DNA from: Candidatus Sericytochromatia bacterium
GTDB lineage: Bacteria > Cyanobacteriota > Sericytochromatia > UBA7694
Reading direction: 5' to 3'
DNA length: 64,000 bases
Assembly (NCBI GenBank): GCA_018780035.1
Contig: JADMKE010000016.1
Span: 124,001-188,000 of the forward strand
The notes beneath the pieces were generated by a model that saw nothing but the letters and a program-made list of their open reading frames with translations, was not told the DNA's origin and ran no database searches. This document shows positions 1 to 8,485 of the stretch, in pieces; position 1 is the first letter of the stretch, and every line of letters starts with the position of its first letter. A program made the translations under genes and the position numbers.

Positions 1-133
1 TGTGCAAACTCCCCCCTTGATACCAAAGTGAAGGGGTCTGAGGGGCCATAAAATGAGTGGTTTGAAAAACGGGAAAACGCAAACAAACAAAAGTTTGGAG
101 CATCAGAATAAGCGCAAAAGACAGACTTAAAAA

Positions 134-206
134 GGGCTTTTGTTTCACAGGAGAAAGCCCCAATATAAAAACAGAAACTGCCAGCCCCCCCAAGAGAACT
201 GGCAGT
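134..206 (-). terminator. Rho-independent terminator after the flagellar gene
   Basis: An 8-bp perfect stem (ACTGCCAG at 177-184 with CTGGCAGT at 199-206) lies just downstream of the minus-strand stop codon at 228. Read on the minus strand it is followed by a T-rich stretch (165-176). A second possible stem, GGGCTTT with AAAGCCC, lies at 134-160. The rest of 1-133 shows nothing I can assign. Confidence 0.7.
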
Positions 207-227
207 ATAAACAACATTCTTTAATTT

Positions 228-1226
228 TTAGCGAAAAACGCTGATCAAATCATCCCAAGCATTTAAAAAGGTCTTCATCGCAGCAGTGGTAGACGTAAAA
301 TTACGCTGTAAAAGGCCCAATAGGCTCATACTGCTTGGCGTTTCAGCATTTGACTCTTCTAACGCTTGGCTTTCCAAATCACCCAGGCCCAGCTTGAGAT
401 CACCAGGTGCTCCAACCCCAGGAATGCCGCCGGGCGCCGCCGCATCGGTACCTTTATAGACAACGCCCCCAAAGCGGGAATTGCTTAAACCCTGTAAATT
501 GGGGAAAATAGCCAAGGCAATTTGATTGCCTTTGCGCAAACCACGGGTTTCGTTGATCAAAAACCCCTGTCTGTCGAAATCAACCTGATCTCCCGGATAA
601 CCTAAATTATGGGTGAATAAAACATCCGGACCGACAACTTTATCTGTCACGTATTCAGACACACGCAGAGAGGCCAGTTCCGGTGTCACATTGGCCAGAG
701 GCTCACCCAAAGCGGTGGCGATTTGAGCCGCAGTTTGGGTTCCACCCGTTTTAAGCTGATCTAAAATTTGTTGCCCCAATTGAGACACCACGGGATTGAT
801 CTCCATCGTGGTTTTTTCAAGTGCACCCGTGATGGGGTCAAAGCTGGCAACATTTAATCCGTCACTGTTTACCAATGTCCCTGTATTGTCAAAATGGAAA
901 GAACCATTGCGGGTATAATAAAATTCACCTTTGGCATCAAAGAGAATAAAGAAACCACGGCCATTGATCGCCATATCGGTCGTAAACCCAGTACGAACCA
1001 ATCCACCCTGACTAAAGTCTGTAGTTGTAGCCGCCAGAGATGTTCCTGGGCCCGCAGCTGTACGCCCATTGCCAAAGTTCAGAGTATCGATGCCTTGAAG
1101 GGTCCCCCGGACCGACTTAGAGCCGGGGATTTGACTGCGAGTGATATTTGAGGCCTCAATATTGATCAGTTGTTCAGAAGACCGCAATGCTTCACGGATT
1201 CCTGACATCCCACCACTACTCGTCAT
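228..1226 (-). CDS. Flagellar hook/basal-body family protein (FlgE/FlgF/FlgG type)
   Basis: This is a structural protein of the flagellar rod or hook. The family hallmark is visible at roughly residues 85-125: an AINGRGFFIL segment, then YTRNGSF and a G-x-LV turn. The C-terminus has the expected LEESNAE-type helix (LESQALEESNAE). At 332 residues it is longer than a usual FlgG or FlgF (about 250-260) and shorter than most FlgE, and the N-terminal helix is atypical, so the paralog is not settled. I chose ATG 1226 because GGAGG lies 8 nt upstream; an upstream TTG at 1286 has no ribosome binding site. It is separated from the next upstream minus-strand gene by a terminator, so it probably has its own promoter in the AT-rich stretch 1240-1380. 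Confidence 0.8.
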   Translation of the reverse strand: MTSSGGMSGIREALRSSEQLINIEASNITRSQIPGSKSVRGTLQGIDTLNFGNGRTAAGPGTSLAATTTDFSQGGLVRTGFTTDMAINGRGFFILFDAKGEFYYTRNGSFHFDNTGTLVNSDGLNVASFDPITGALEKTTMEINPVVSQLGQQILDQLKTGGTQTAAQIATALGEPLANVTPELASLRVSEYVTDKVVGPDVLFTHNLGYPGDQVDFDRQGFLINETRGLRKGNQIALAIFPNLQGLSNSRFGGVVYKGTDAAAPGGIPGVGAPGDLKLGLGDLESQALEESNAETPSSMSLLGLLQRNFTSTTAAMKTFLNAWDDLISVFR

Positions 1227-1386
1227 ATTGAAGACCTCCGGATAATTGGTACACGTCTGCGCATCTACACATATAGTTAAACTCAAACTGAATCACGCGT
1301 ATTAAAACATATTTTTTAAGATTATTTAATCAAAAGAAATTTATCAATAATATCCAATCAAGTTATTTTAAGTTTATTAAATTAAA

Positions 1387-1410
1387 AACCCCTGCTTTGA
1401 GACAGGGGTT
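1387..1410 (-). terminator. Rho-independent terminator
   Basis: AACCCCTG and CAGGGGTT form an 8-bp perfect stem with an 8-nt loop. On the minus strand it is followed by a run of T (plus-strand A at 1384-1388). It lies about 30 nt after the stop codon at 1439 and closes the small-gene unit 2561-1439. Confidence 0.8.
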
Positions 1411-1438
1411 AGGAATAAATTAAATACAAGGCGAGTTA

Positions 1439-1753
1439 TTATTTAGAAAAAAGCCAATCCCAAAAGTTCTGTTTCCTCTTTTCTTCTTTGTCTTTTTTCT
1501 TTTTCTTTTTTTCTTTTTTCAACTGCTGACGGGATTTTTCCAACTCAGCATTGGGCAAAATCGTCGTCAGGGCGCTGTATTGATCTTTGGCGGAAAGCAG
1601 CATACCGTCTTTGCCATAAGGCGTTTGGTGAATGACCTGTTCCAGGGCGGGTGTTACTTTCAGATTGGTACTGTCTTTGGATGCGGTCTGCCCCAACTCT
1701 TTTGCTACTTGGGACTTCATCGGCCCCGAATCTGAAATAGGTATAATTGCCAT
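1439..1753 (-). CDS. Small basic protein of unknown function with a Lys-rich tail
   Basis: I do not recognise this 104-residue protein. The first 70 residues are polar. Residues about 75-95 are an almost unbroken run of Lys and Glu, and the protein ends in an aromatic patch (NFWDWLFSK). The start at 1753 is supported by a GAGGGAGGGG purine run about 9 nt upstream. It is the last gene of a three-gene minus-strand set beside a flagellar gene, so a role in motility or surface structures is possible but is inference only. The charged helix and aromatic tail could bind membrane or nucleic acid. A very similar terminal motif ends the HTH protein encoded at 18428-19147. Confidence 0.65.
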   Translation of the reverse strand: MAIIPISDSGPMKSQVAKELGQTASKDSTNLKVTPALEQVIHQTPYGKDGMLLSAKDQYSALTTILPNAELEKSRQQLKKEKKKKKKDKEEKRKQNFWDWLFSK

Positions 1754-1820
1754 GAAACCAACCCCTCCCTCGACAGTTTAAAAATCTAGCGCTTGTGAAA
1801 AGCGATATCCATTTGATTGA

Positions 1821-2198
1821 TTATTTACTATGTGTCTGAATAGCATCCAACAACTTAACCACGTTGGTAGACCAATAGGGATCACGCTTGAGATCTTGCA
1901 TCACATGATTAACCAACCGAGGGTTGGAAGCAATCTTTTCAGGTAACTCTTTACGCAGGATTTCTTTGACTACCACAGGGAAGACAACATCACGTTCAGC
2001 GTTGTCGTAACCATCCCTGGTAAAATTATAATTGAATTCGCGATCTTTTTCACCTGATTTTCGCAAAATAAAAGAGAGAGATATATCTCCCTCTTTTAAG
2101 TAAACGGAATACCGCTTTAAAATTTCAGTGATCTGTTTTACAACGTTCTCTTTGCCTGCATCGAGGTCTATTACAATCGGGGGTTCTTGTGCGCTCAC
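1821..2198 (-). CDS. Conserved-looking small protein of unknown function
   Basis: A 125-residue soluble protein with no signal peptide or membrane segment. It appears alpha/beta and has many charged residues. I do not recognise the family. Translation starts at GTG 2198, with AGAGG about 9 nt upstream. The gene follows the 2211-2561 gene by 12 nt and precedes the 1439-1753 gene by 67 nt on the same strand, so the three are probably co-transcribed. Nothing in the sequence points to a catalytic site. Confidence 0.65.
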   Translation of the reverse strand: MSAQEPPIVIDLDAGKENVVKQITEILKRYSVYLKEGDISLSFILRKSGEKDREFNYNFTRDGYDNAERDVVFPVVVKEILRKELPEKIASNPRLVNHVMQDLKRDPYWSTNVVKLLDAIQTHSK

Positions 2199-2210
2199 GC
2201 CTGAAAACCT

Positions 2211-2561
2211 CTAGGCGGCAAACATAGCTTCGGCAAGCTGGTTGGCCATTTCAACAACAGTAAGCTCAGCACGATTTTCTTTAGAGAGCTGTGCAGAAGC
2301 TCCTTTTAACGCACCCACGGCAACCGAGGGAGACAAAGCACTGCTTCCACCCAAATTGACCTGGGTGGCAGCACCACCGGCTGAACCGACGACGGAACTG
2401 ATATTGAGAATGTCTTCATTTTTAGAGGCGGAAGGTTTGCCTGAAGCACCTTGTACACCACCACTGGGAGCAGCAGTGGAACCGGCTTTTTGGGCACGAC
2501 CGGATTTGGAGACAGAAAAGTCAAATCCGCTGTTGCCTTGCAATCTATTAATGCTGCTCAT
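2211..2561 (-). CDS. Small Ser/Gly/Ala-rich protein, first gene of a putative sigma28 unit
   Basis: A 116-residue protein of unknown function. The N-terminal 85 residues are low-complexity, rich in Ser, Gly, Ala and Pro, and probably disordered. The C-terminal 30 residues (KENRAELTVVEMANQLAEAM) look like one amphipathic helix. Start ATG 2561 has GGAGG 6 nt upstream; the in-frame ATG at 2579 lacks one. A disordered chain with a single terminal helix resembles small flagellar regulators such as anti-sigma or export-related proteins, but I see no family signature and assign none. A sigma28-like promoter lies about 80 nt upstream. Confidence 0.65.
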   Translation of the reverse strand: MSSINRLQGNSGFDFSVSKSGRAQKAGSTAAPSGGVQGASGKPSASKNEDILNISSVVGSAGGAATQVNLGGSSALSPSVAVGALKGASAQLSKENRAELTVVEMANQLAEAMFAA

Positions 2562-2887
2562 GTTGTCCTCCACATACATGTCTAACTTAGTCTTCTACTA
2601 CAGTTAGTTAATTTTGGGTTAAGGTTGTTAATCTTTACATAATAACTATAGGCAGCACCCCGCAAAACTTGCGAGGGAAAACGATCTTTTAATCTTGTTT
2701 TTGAAGAAATCGATTTATTTAATAGACACATAATATTTTTAACAATCGCTCAAACCCTCTCATAGAAAGCATTTGAATTAATTAATGGGTCTATTTCGAC
2801 TTAAAAAAGTTCTTTGCTCACTTGCTGCATATTTCTGCCAAAACAGGGGTACAAGATCACAAAGAGCCTTACAAAGGAAGCTAAGCA
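2562..2887. other. Divergent intergenic region, about 325 bp
   Basis: AT-rich spacer between divergent genes. It contains the sigma28-like promoter at 2646-2672 and a small hairpin (CGCAA-AAC-TTGCG at 2661-2673). No gene or recognised riboswitch was found. The promoter for the plus-strand gene at 2888 could not be pinpointed. Confidence 0.5.
2646..2672 (-). promoter_or_regulatory. Sigma28 (FliA)-like flagellar promoter
   Basis: On the minus strand the sequence reads GCAAGTTT, then exactly 11 nt, then GCCTATAG. The known FliA consensus is TAAAGTTT-N11-GCCGATAA; the match is 6 of 8 at each element with the exact spacing. It lies about 80 nt upstream of the start at 2561 and next to a flagellar gene. 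Confidence 0.5.
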
Positions 2888-3544
2888 ATGAAAATTGATC
2901 CATCTGTACAAAAATCACATTATTTACCCATTCATTCCAAAACAGATCCGATCTCAACTTCCCAGGATTTGAATTTGAACGGGCAGGCTCAACCCGATCA
3001 GTCAGCCCAAGCAGATCAGCAAAACAGTTTGGGGACAGATCAGGCACAGGTTTCCGCTCCCAAGGCCCAGCACGGCACGGAACCCAAACAGATTCACTTC
3101 GAGACAGAATCTCCCGAGCAGGAGACACCTGCCCCCTCTGCAATGCATCTACAAGACTGGGAACGGCCCTCTGATACAGCAGAAACCCAGCAGGCCATGG
3201 ATTTTGCCAGAGAAATCCAAAATCAAAATATCCAGTCTTTATTAGATGGCATTGATCAGTCTCTGGCCCGGGCCCAAAAAATTATGCAAGAAAATCTGCA
3301 ACATTATTACACCAAAGTCAAACCGCAAATGGACGCCCTCAAAAAAGCTATTTCTGAAGAAAGAGCAGGCGAAGCAGCAACGGCCACACACGATCAACAG
3401 GCCGCCAAGAGCCAGCTCTCACACATGATCGGCGAAGTAAAAAATCAACTCTCTGCAGTGATGCAAACCAATCCTGAGCTGGCACAAGCACTGGAAAAAG
3501 CCTTGGCACAGGCTCAAACAATTAGCGAAATGCACGCTCACTAA
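2888..3544 (+). CDS. Gln-rich coiled-coil protein of unknown function
   Basis: This 218-residue protein has no signal peptide. Residues 1-90 are low-complexity and rich in Gln, Ser, Asp and Pro. Residues about 100-215 are a long charged helix rich in Gln, Ala, Lys and Glu that probably forms a coiled coil. AGGAAG sits about 9 nt before the ATG. It is divergent from the small flagellar-side genes and its 3' end overlaps the convergent M23 peptidase gene by 23 nt. I do not recognise a family. A structural or chaperone-like role is conceivable, but there is no direct evidence. Confidence 0.65.
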   Translation: MKIDPSVQKSHYLPIHSKTDPISTSQDLNLNGQAQPDQSAQADQQNSLGTDQAQVSAPKAQHGTEPKQIHFETESPEQETPAPSAMHLQDWERPSDTAETQQAMDFAREIQNQNIQSLLDGIDQSLARAQKIMQENLQHYYTKVKPQMDALKKAISEERAGEAATATHDQQAAKSQLSHMIGEVKNQLSAVMQTNPELAQALEKALAQAQTISEMHAH

Positions 3545-4466
3545 AGCGAATCCAGCTCATCCCATCGGTATTGTGACCATTGAGATAGACTCCCCAATGC
3601 AAATGGGGGCCTGTCGAGCGTCCAGTTGTGCCAATATAGCCAATCGTCTGCCCCTTTTTGACACGATCTCCATTTTTGACAGCAAGCTTGCTCATGTGAA
3701 TATAGACCGAGGTCACGCCTTGGCCATGATCCAAAAAGATCGTATTGCCATTGGAATTGTATTTTGAAAAATAGCGGGCCAAAGCCACAATCGCATTTGC
3801 AGGTGATTTGATTGGGTAGCCATGGGGAGAGGCAAAATCAACCCCAGAATGGTAACCATTGTATTTGCCATTGAGATAACGACGGGTTCCATAAGCGGCG
3901 CTCATCCGGTGAGGAACTGGCAAAATAAACGGGCTGTCCCACAGTGCTTGCTCAGTTCGTGAGATGCGGGCCTCATCGACAGATTTATCTTCTTCTGCCA
4001 CCAAAGCAGCCTGTTCTGGGTTTAATGGAGGCCGGACAAAGCGAATATACTGGGTAGAAAAAGCACCAGGCACGACCTCTAACTTATCTTTTAAAAGCAC
4101 TTGGCCATTTTCATCTTTGACCAGGATCGTATAACCACCTGGTTTGAGATCCCCTTTAATGGCCAAAAAGGCCCGGTATTTATGTTTTTTTCCGGCTTCG
4201 GTTTGACCATTTTCAAACATCAACAGCGACTGGCCCGCCACTTCCACCTTGTATTTACCAGGTTGAGAGCTTTGCAAATTCAACTCAGCAGATTGGCCCT
4301 GAACCACTTTGTTTGGAGCAATCGTAAAAACAGGCGCAAGTGAAACAGAGGGTTCAGAGCTCGCAAGAGAAGAAGGCATCACTGTTGGCGTTGTTTGTGG
4401 CAATTCCTGAGCACTGGCTGTTAGGGTCAGTCCCAGAATACCCAAACCGATTAAAAATTGTTTCAT
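3522..4466 (-). CDS. Exported M23 (LytM-type) peptidase
   Basis: A predicted exported zinc metallopeptidase or peptidoglycan-binding LytM protein. The N-terminus is a signal peptide ([19 protein letters not shown]). A beta-rich middle region (about 50-130) precedes the C-terminal M23 domain (about 195-305). That domain shows the zinc ligands: HSGVDF (H-x3-D) and HLHW (H-x-H), with the upstream YIH. M23 enzymes cut cell-wall cross-links; if the residues are functional, this one would act in the periplasm. ATG 4466 overlaps the stop codon of the upstream carboxylase gene (TGATG), which suggests translational coupling, although the two functions look unrelated. Confidence 0.85.
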   Translation of the reverse strand: MKQFLIGLGILGLTLTASAQELPQTTPTVMPSSLASSEPSVSLAPVFTIAPNKVVQGQSAELNLQSSQPGKYKVEVAGQSLLMFENGQTEAGKKHKYRAFLAIKGDLKPGGYTILVKDENGQVLLKDKLEVVPGAFSTQYIRFVRPPLNPEQAALVAEEDKSVDEARISRTEQALWDSPFILPVPHRMSAAYGTRRYLNGKYNGYHSGVDFASPHGYPIKSPANAIVALARYFSKYNSNGNTIFLDHGQGVTSVYIHMSKLAVKNGDRVKKGQTIGYIGTTGRSTGPHLHWGVYLNGHNTDGMSWIRFSERAFR

Positions 4467-6073
4467 CACATTCTAAAGACGCTAAATCGGGTATCTTGCG
4501 GAGGTGCATTAAGCGAGGACGAAATCGCCAAACCCAAAACCTTGCGGGTTTCAGCCGGGTCAATAATGCCATCGTCCCAAAGCCGTGCGGAACCAAAATA
4601 GGCGTCGCTTTCATGAGCGTAGGTTTCCAGTATCGGTGCTTTAAAGGCCTGCTGTTCTTGCTCGGTCAGGTCTTGACCTTTGGCCTGTAACTGATCGCGT
4701 TTGACAGTTAAAAGGACATTGGCAGCCTGTTCACCGCCCATCACACCAATTCTGGCCTTGGGCCACATCCAAAGAAAACGGGGGCTATAGGCCCGACCAC
4801 ACATGCCATAATTGCCCGCACCATAAGAGCCGCCAATAATCACCGTAAACTTGGGAACAGAGGTGGTCGCTACAGCTTGTACCAATTTGGCGCCATCTTT
4901 GGCAATTCCGCCGCGTTCATAGTCTTTTCCAACCATAAAGCCAACAATGTTCTGCAAAAAAACCAAAGGCGTTCCACGTTGACTGCACAACTCAATAAAA
5001 TGAGCGCCTTTAAGCGCACTTTCGGAAAACAAGATCCCGTTATTGGCGACAATCCCAACCGGATAACCCATGATTCGGCCAAAGCCACAGACCAAGGTAG
5101 GGCCATACAAAGCCTTAAATTCATGAAACTCACTGCCGTCTAAGAGGCGAGCCAAGACTTCATGCACATCGTAGGTTTGCCGTTCATCAGCGGGAATAAC
5201 ACTGTAAAGCTCTTCTGGCGGATAAAGCGGCTCCTGCGGGGGACGAATATCCAATGAAATCCGTTTGACCCGATTGAGGTTGGCGACAATATGTCGGGCG
5301 ATTTCAAGGGCTTCTTGGTCATTATTGGCCAAATGGTCAGCCACCCCAGACAATCGGGTATGTACATCTGCACCACCGAGGTCCTCAGCACTGACAACTT
5401 CTCCCGTAGCGGCTTTTACCAAAGGCGGCCCCCCCAGAAAAATCGTGCCTTGATTGCGCACAATAATGGTTTCGTCAGACATCGCAGGCACATAAGCGCC
5501 ACCTGCGGTACATGAGCCCATCACAACAGCGATCTGGGGAATATTGCGCGCAGACATTTGGGCCTGCATATAAAAGATCCGACCAAAATGCTCTCGGTCA
5601 GGGAAAACCTCCGACTGCAAGGGCAAAAAAGCTCCGCCAGAATCCACCAAGTAAATACAGGGCAGGTGATTTTCAAGGGCAATTTCTTGGGCCCGCAAAT
5701 GTTTTTTTACGGTCAAAGGAAAATAGGTTCCGCCTTTGACAGTGGCATCATTGGCCACAATCATGACTTCTTGGCCTTCAACAACCCCAATGCCAGTAAT
5801 AATACCAGCAGCAGGAACGTCTGTATCGTAGACAGAATCCGCGGCAAAGGGACTTAATTCCAAAAAGGGGGTGCCGGAGTCACAGAGTTGAGCGATACGT
5901 TCGCGGACAAAGAGCTTGCCGCGTTCTTCGTGTTTGGCACGAGCCGCCGGTGAGCCACCGGACTGAAGACCTGCCAATTTTGTCCGAAATTCGGCCACAG
6001 CCAGCCGGTAAATCTCAGCATTTTTGTGGGATTCAGAGGTATTGAGATTGAGTTTTGATTCGATGGGATACAT
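4466..6073 (-). CDS. Acyl-CoA carboxylase beta subunit (carboxyltransferase; methylcrotonyl-CoA type)
   Basis: This is the biotin-dependent carboxyltransferase subunit that moves CO2 from carboxybiotin to an acyl-CoA. The 535-residue length and the crotonase-like tandem domains fit. Motifs include [13 protein letters not shown], the [16 protein letters not shown] oxyanion region and [16 protein letters not shown] in the second half. These match the methylcrotonyl-CoA carboxylase beta subunit (leucine degradation) best, but substrate cannot be fixed from sequence alone. No biotin carboxylase subunit lies nearby. Two starts are possible: ATG 6100, or ATG 6073. I prefer 6073 because a TATACT -10 box sits 7 nt before it, as for a leaderless mRNA; neither start has a good ribosome binding site. 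Confidence 0.85.
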   Translation of the reverse strand: MYPIESKLNLNTSESHKNAEIYRLAVAEFRTKLAGLQSGGSPAARAKHEERGKLFVRERIAQLCDSGTPFLELSPFAADSVYDTDVPAAGIITGIGVVEGQEVMIVANDATVKGGTYFPLTVKKHLRAQEIALENHLPCIYLVDSGGAFLPLQSEVFPDREHFGRIFYMQAQMSARNIPQIAVVMGSCTAGGAYVPAMSDETIIVRNQGTIFLGGPPLVKAATGEVVSAEDLGGADVHTRLSGVADHLANNDQEALEIARHIVANLNRVKRISLDIRPPQEPLYPPEELYSVIPADERQTYDVHEVLARLLDGSEFHEFKALYGPTLVCGFGRIMGYPVGIVANNGILFSESALKGAHFIELCSQRGTPLVFLQNIVGFMVGKDYERGGIAKDGAKLVQAVATTSVPKFTVIIGGSYGAGNYGMCGRAYSPRFLWMWPKARIGVMGGEQAANVLLTVKRDQLQAKGQDLTEQEQQAFKAPILETYAHESDAYFGSARLWDDGIIDPAETRKVLGLAISSSLNAPPQDTRFSVFRM

Positions 6074-6253
6074 GTTTAACAGTATAACAAAACTGCTCAT
6101 CCTCTATCCGGCAAAAGCCCTTTCCATGTTAGAATTAACCCAAATAATACGATTTTCCTGAGCCTTTTCCCTCTTCTTAAAATTCAGAAGCAAAGCGACA
6201 TCTAAAATGCACCTTTGTGGGAATGCGCTCAGCAAGTAACAAGGAGTGTAAAA

Positions 6254-7333
6254 ATGCGTGTTGCAGTTGGTATGAGTGGTGGCGTGGACAGTTCTGTTGC
6301 GGCAGCCCTGCTCAAACAAGCTGGCCATGAAGTGGTGGGCGTTACGATGTTAATTTGGGATGGCAGCAAATGCTGTTCCGGTGACGCCATTGAAGACGCC
6401 GAATGGGTCTGCAAACAACTGGCTATCGAACACCATGTTTACAACCTGATTCCCGAATTTACCAAAGAAGTGGTCACACCTTTTGTCAATGAATACATGA
6501 GTGGGCGCACCCCCAATCCATGCCCCACCTGTAATTTTAAAATGAAGTTTCAGCATCTTTGGCAAGCCGTTAAAGACAATATGGAAGTTGATAAAATGGC
6601 CACCGGTCATTATGTGCGCCTTTTACACAATGCAGAAAGCAACCGCTACCAGCTTTACAGAGGCCTGGATCCCAACAAAGATCAAACTTATATGTTTTAT
6701 CGCCTCAGCCAGACACAGCTCTCTGAACTGATGTTTCCCTTGGGCCATTATCACAAAGCTGAGACACGCAAAATGGCACAAGAGCTGGGACTGGATCCAG
6801 TCATCAATAAGCCCGATAGCCAAGATTTGTGTTTTGTGGGTGATAGCCTCAACGATTTTTGGCGCAATCACTACCAAAAATCGATCAAAAGCGGTGATAT
6901 AGTTGATATTCAAGGCAATATCTTGGGCCAACACGAAGGAATTGTTCACTACACTGTTGGTCAGCGCAAAGGCTTGGGTTTGGCCCACGAACATCCCCTT
7001 TATGTGCTGAAATTGGATGCCGCTAAAAATCAGGTGATTGTAGGCCCTCGCGATCAAACCTTCGCAGACGGATTAACTGCCTCAGGCATTAACTGGTCTG
7101 CGATTTCTGAATTAAATGCCCCACTCAGAGCGCGGGTGCGCATTCGCTATCGTTCAGATCTTGTCCCTGCCTTGATTGAACCCGTCAACGAAGACAATGT
7201 GAGAATCATTTTCGATGATCCCCAAAGCGCCATTTCACCTGGCCAGATCACTGTTTTCTACGATGAACAGGACATGTTATTGGGCGGGGGCGTAATTGAA
7301 CAAGCTCTGATCCTGACCGAAGCGCTGGCCTAG
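6254..7333 (+). CDS. mnmA: tRNA-specific 2-thiouridylase MnmA
   Basis: MnmA adds sulfur to U34 of tRNAs for Lys, Glu and Gln in the cytoplasm, using ATP and a persulfide donor. The PP-loop GMSGGVDSS is at residues 6-14. The two catalytic cysteines are in place: Cys93 in NPCPTCN and Cys193 in SQDLCFVG. HYTVGQRKGLG marks the second domain. The 359-residue length is normal. ATG 6254 is chosen because AAGGAG lies 7 nt upstream. The following oxygenase-like gene starts 5 nt after the stop, so the two may be co-transcribed. Confidence 0.96.
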   Translation: MRVAVGMSGGVDSSVAAALLKQAGHEVVGVTMLIWDGSKCCSGDAIEDAEWVCKQLAIEHHVYNLIPEFTKEVVTPFVNEYMSGRTPNPCPTCNFKMKFQHLWQAVKDNMEVDKMATGHYVRLLHNAESNRYQLYRGLDPNKDQTYMFYRLSQTQLSELMFPLGHYHKAETRKMAQELGLDPVINKPDSQDLCFVGDSLNDFWRNHYQKSIKSGDIVDIQGNILGQHEGIVHYTVGQRKGLGLAHEHPLYVLKLDAAKNQVIVGPRDQTFADGLTASGINWSAISELNAPLRARVRIRYRSDLVPALIEPVNEDNVRIIFDDPQSAISPGQITVFYDEQDMLLGGGVIEQALILTEALA

Positions 7334-7338
7334 GTGCC

Positions 7339-8436
7339 GTGTCCGAATCAGCGCAATACTGGCTTCAAACCGGGCTTCGGGCTTTGGCCCAAGAAAATTA
7401 TACCCATGCAGCACAGTGCTTAGAGAAATCGCTGTTTGAGCGACAAGGCAAGCCCTGGAATCGCTGCTCCTTTGCTGAGCAAGCTATTTTTTTTGAACGG
7501 TCCTGTACTGTTCCAGACGCTTTGCCCTTGCATAAACTGCATCATGACTTGGCACAATTGGACTATCTGCTCAGCACCCAAAAGTTGCCACTTCCCGTTT
7601 TTGCTCAGGTTCAAGCCAACTTAGAACGCGTTATCCAATCATTGGCAGAACGCTTTCCCAAATGCGCGTTGACAGAATTGCTAATGTTAAGCCCGCAAGA
7701 ACAAGACCTATTGCGTCCCTTCTGGGGACGGCTGTTGTATTTTGAATCTGCTCCTCCATTTGAGGGGCCTTTTTTTTCTGAGTATTTAGACAGTGAACGC
7801 ATTTCCTGGTCTTACCAGCACAATCAACCTGGATTTGCTTTTGCCGATCAGATTTTATCACTGCCTTTGCTTGAAACACTGAGGAGTTTTATGCTCAGTT
7901 CCACAATCTGGCATGATTACCAGCGAGGAGGATATGTGGGCGCCTATCTGCCGAATGGATTTTGTACCCCTCTTTTATTGCAATTGGCACAAGAATTGAG
8001 AAAAACATTTCCCAAAATACTGGGCCCATACCCGCTCAGCTTGATGTGGGGGTATAAGTACGATTCCCAACATCCAGGTGTGGGTATTCACGCCGACTCT
8101 GGTGGGCAGGTCAATGTCAATTTTTGGCTCACACCCGATGAAGCCAATTTAGAACCCGAAAGGGGGGGGTTGATTGTCTACGATGTCATGGCTCCTGATG
8201 ATTGGGATCCACGCAAGTACAACCTCGAAGATATCGTTCAAGGCCCTTGTAAAGCGTACACAGTTCCCTATCAATATAACCGGGCTCTGTTTTTTAATTC
8301 AGGCCTGTTTCATGCCTCTGATCAGTTCAAATTTCAACCGGGTTATCTTCAACGCAGGCTCAACCTGACAATGCTCTTTGGCATTCGCAATAAAAGTGCC
8401 GAAGAGCAAAAACTTCTACACTGGGTATCTGTCTAG
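7339..8436 (+). CDS. 2OG-Fe(II) oxygenase-like protein with an N-terminal TPR-like helix pair
   Basis: The C-terminal half (about 155-350) looks like a prolyl-4-hydroxylase-type dioxygenase. The iron-binding HADSGG (H-x-D) lies in a strand-rich region, a distal FHASDQF supplies the second His, and QRRLNLTMLFG supplies a basic residue for 2-oxoglutarate. The first 40 residues resemble a TPR helix pair (ALAQENYTHAAQCLEKSLF). Such proteins hydroxylate protein or small-molecule substrates; the substrate here is unknown. The GTG start at 7339 lies 5 nt after the mnmA stop, with AGGTG overlapping that stop. Alternatively it is an inactive member, but all three putative metal ligands can be placed. 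Confidence 0.72.
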   Translation: MSESAQYWLQTGLRALAQENYTHAAQCLEKSLFERQGKPWNRCSFAEQAIFFERSCTVPDALPLHKLHHDLAQLDYLLSTQKLPLPVFAQVQANLERVIQSLAERFPKCALTELLMLSPQEQDLLRPFWGRLLYFESAPPFEGPFFSEYLDSERISWSYQHNQPGFAFADQILSLPLLETLRSFMLSSTIWHDYQRGGYVGAYLPNGFCTPLLLQLAQELRKTFPKILGPYPLSLMWGYKYDSQHPGVGIHADSGGQVNVNFWLTPDEANLEPERGGLIVYDVMAPDDWDPRKYNLEDIVQGPCKAYTVPYQYNRALFFNSGLFHASDQFKFQPGYLQRRLNLTMLFGIRNKSAEEQKLLHWVSV

Positions 8437-8485
8437 TCAACAGGCAGTGGACAACGTCGATTTGGGGGCCGACAAAATAATAAAA

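Noticed and set aside
2655..2680. Possible riboswitch (GCAAAACTTGCGAGG)
   Set aside because: Does not match the c-di-GMP or other known aptamer cores; it overlaps the sigma28-like promoter.
8437..8485. Terminator between the convergent oxygenase and DUF2993-like genes
   Set aside because: No stem with a T-run was found.
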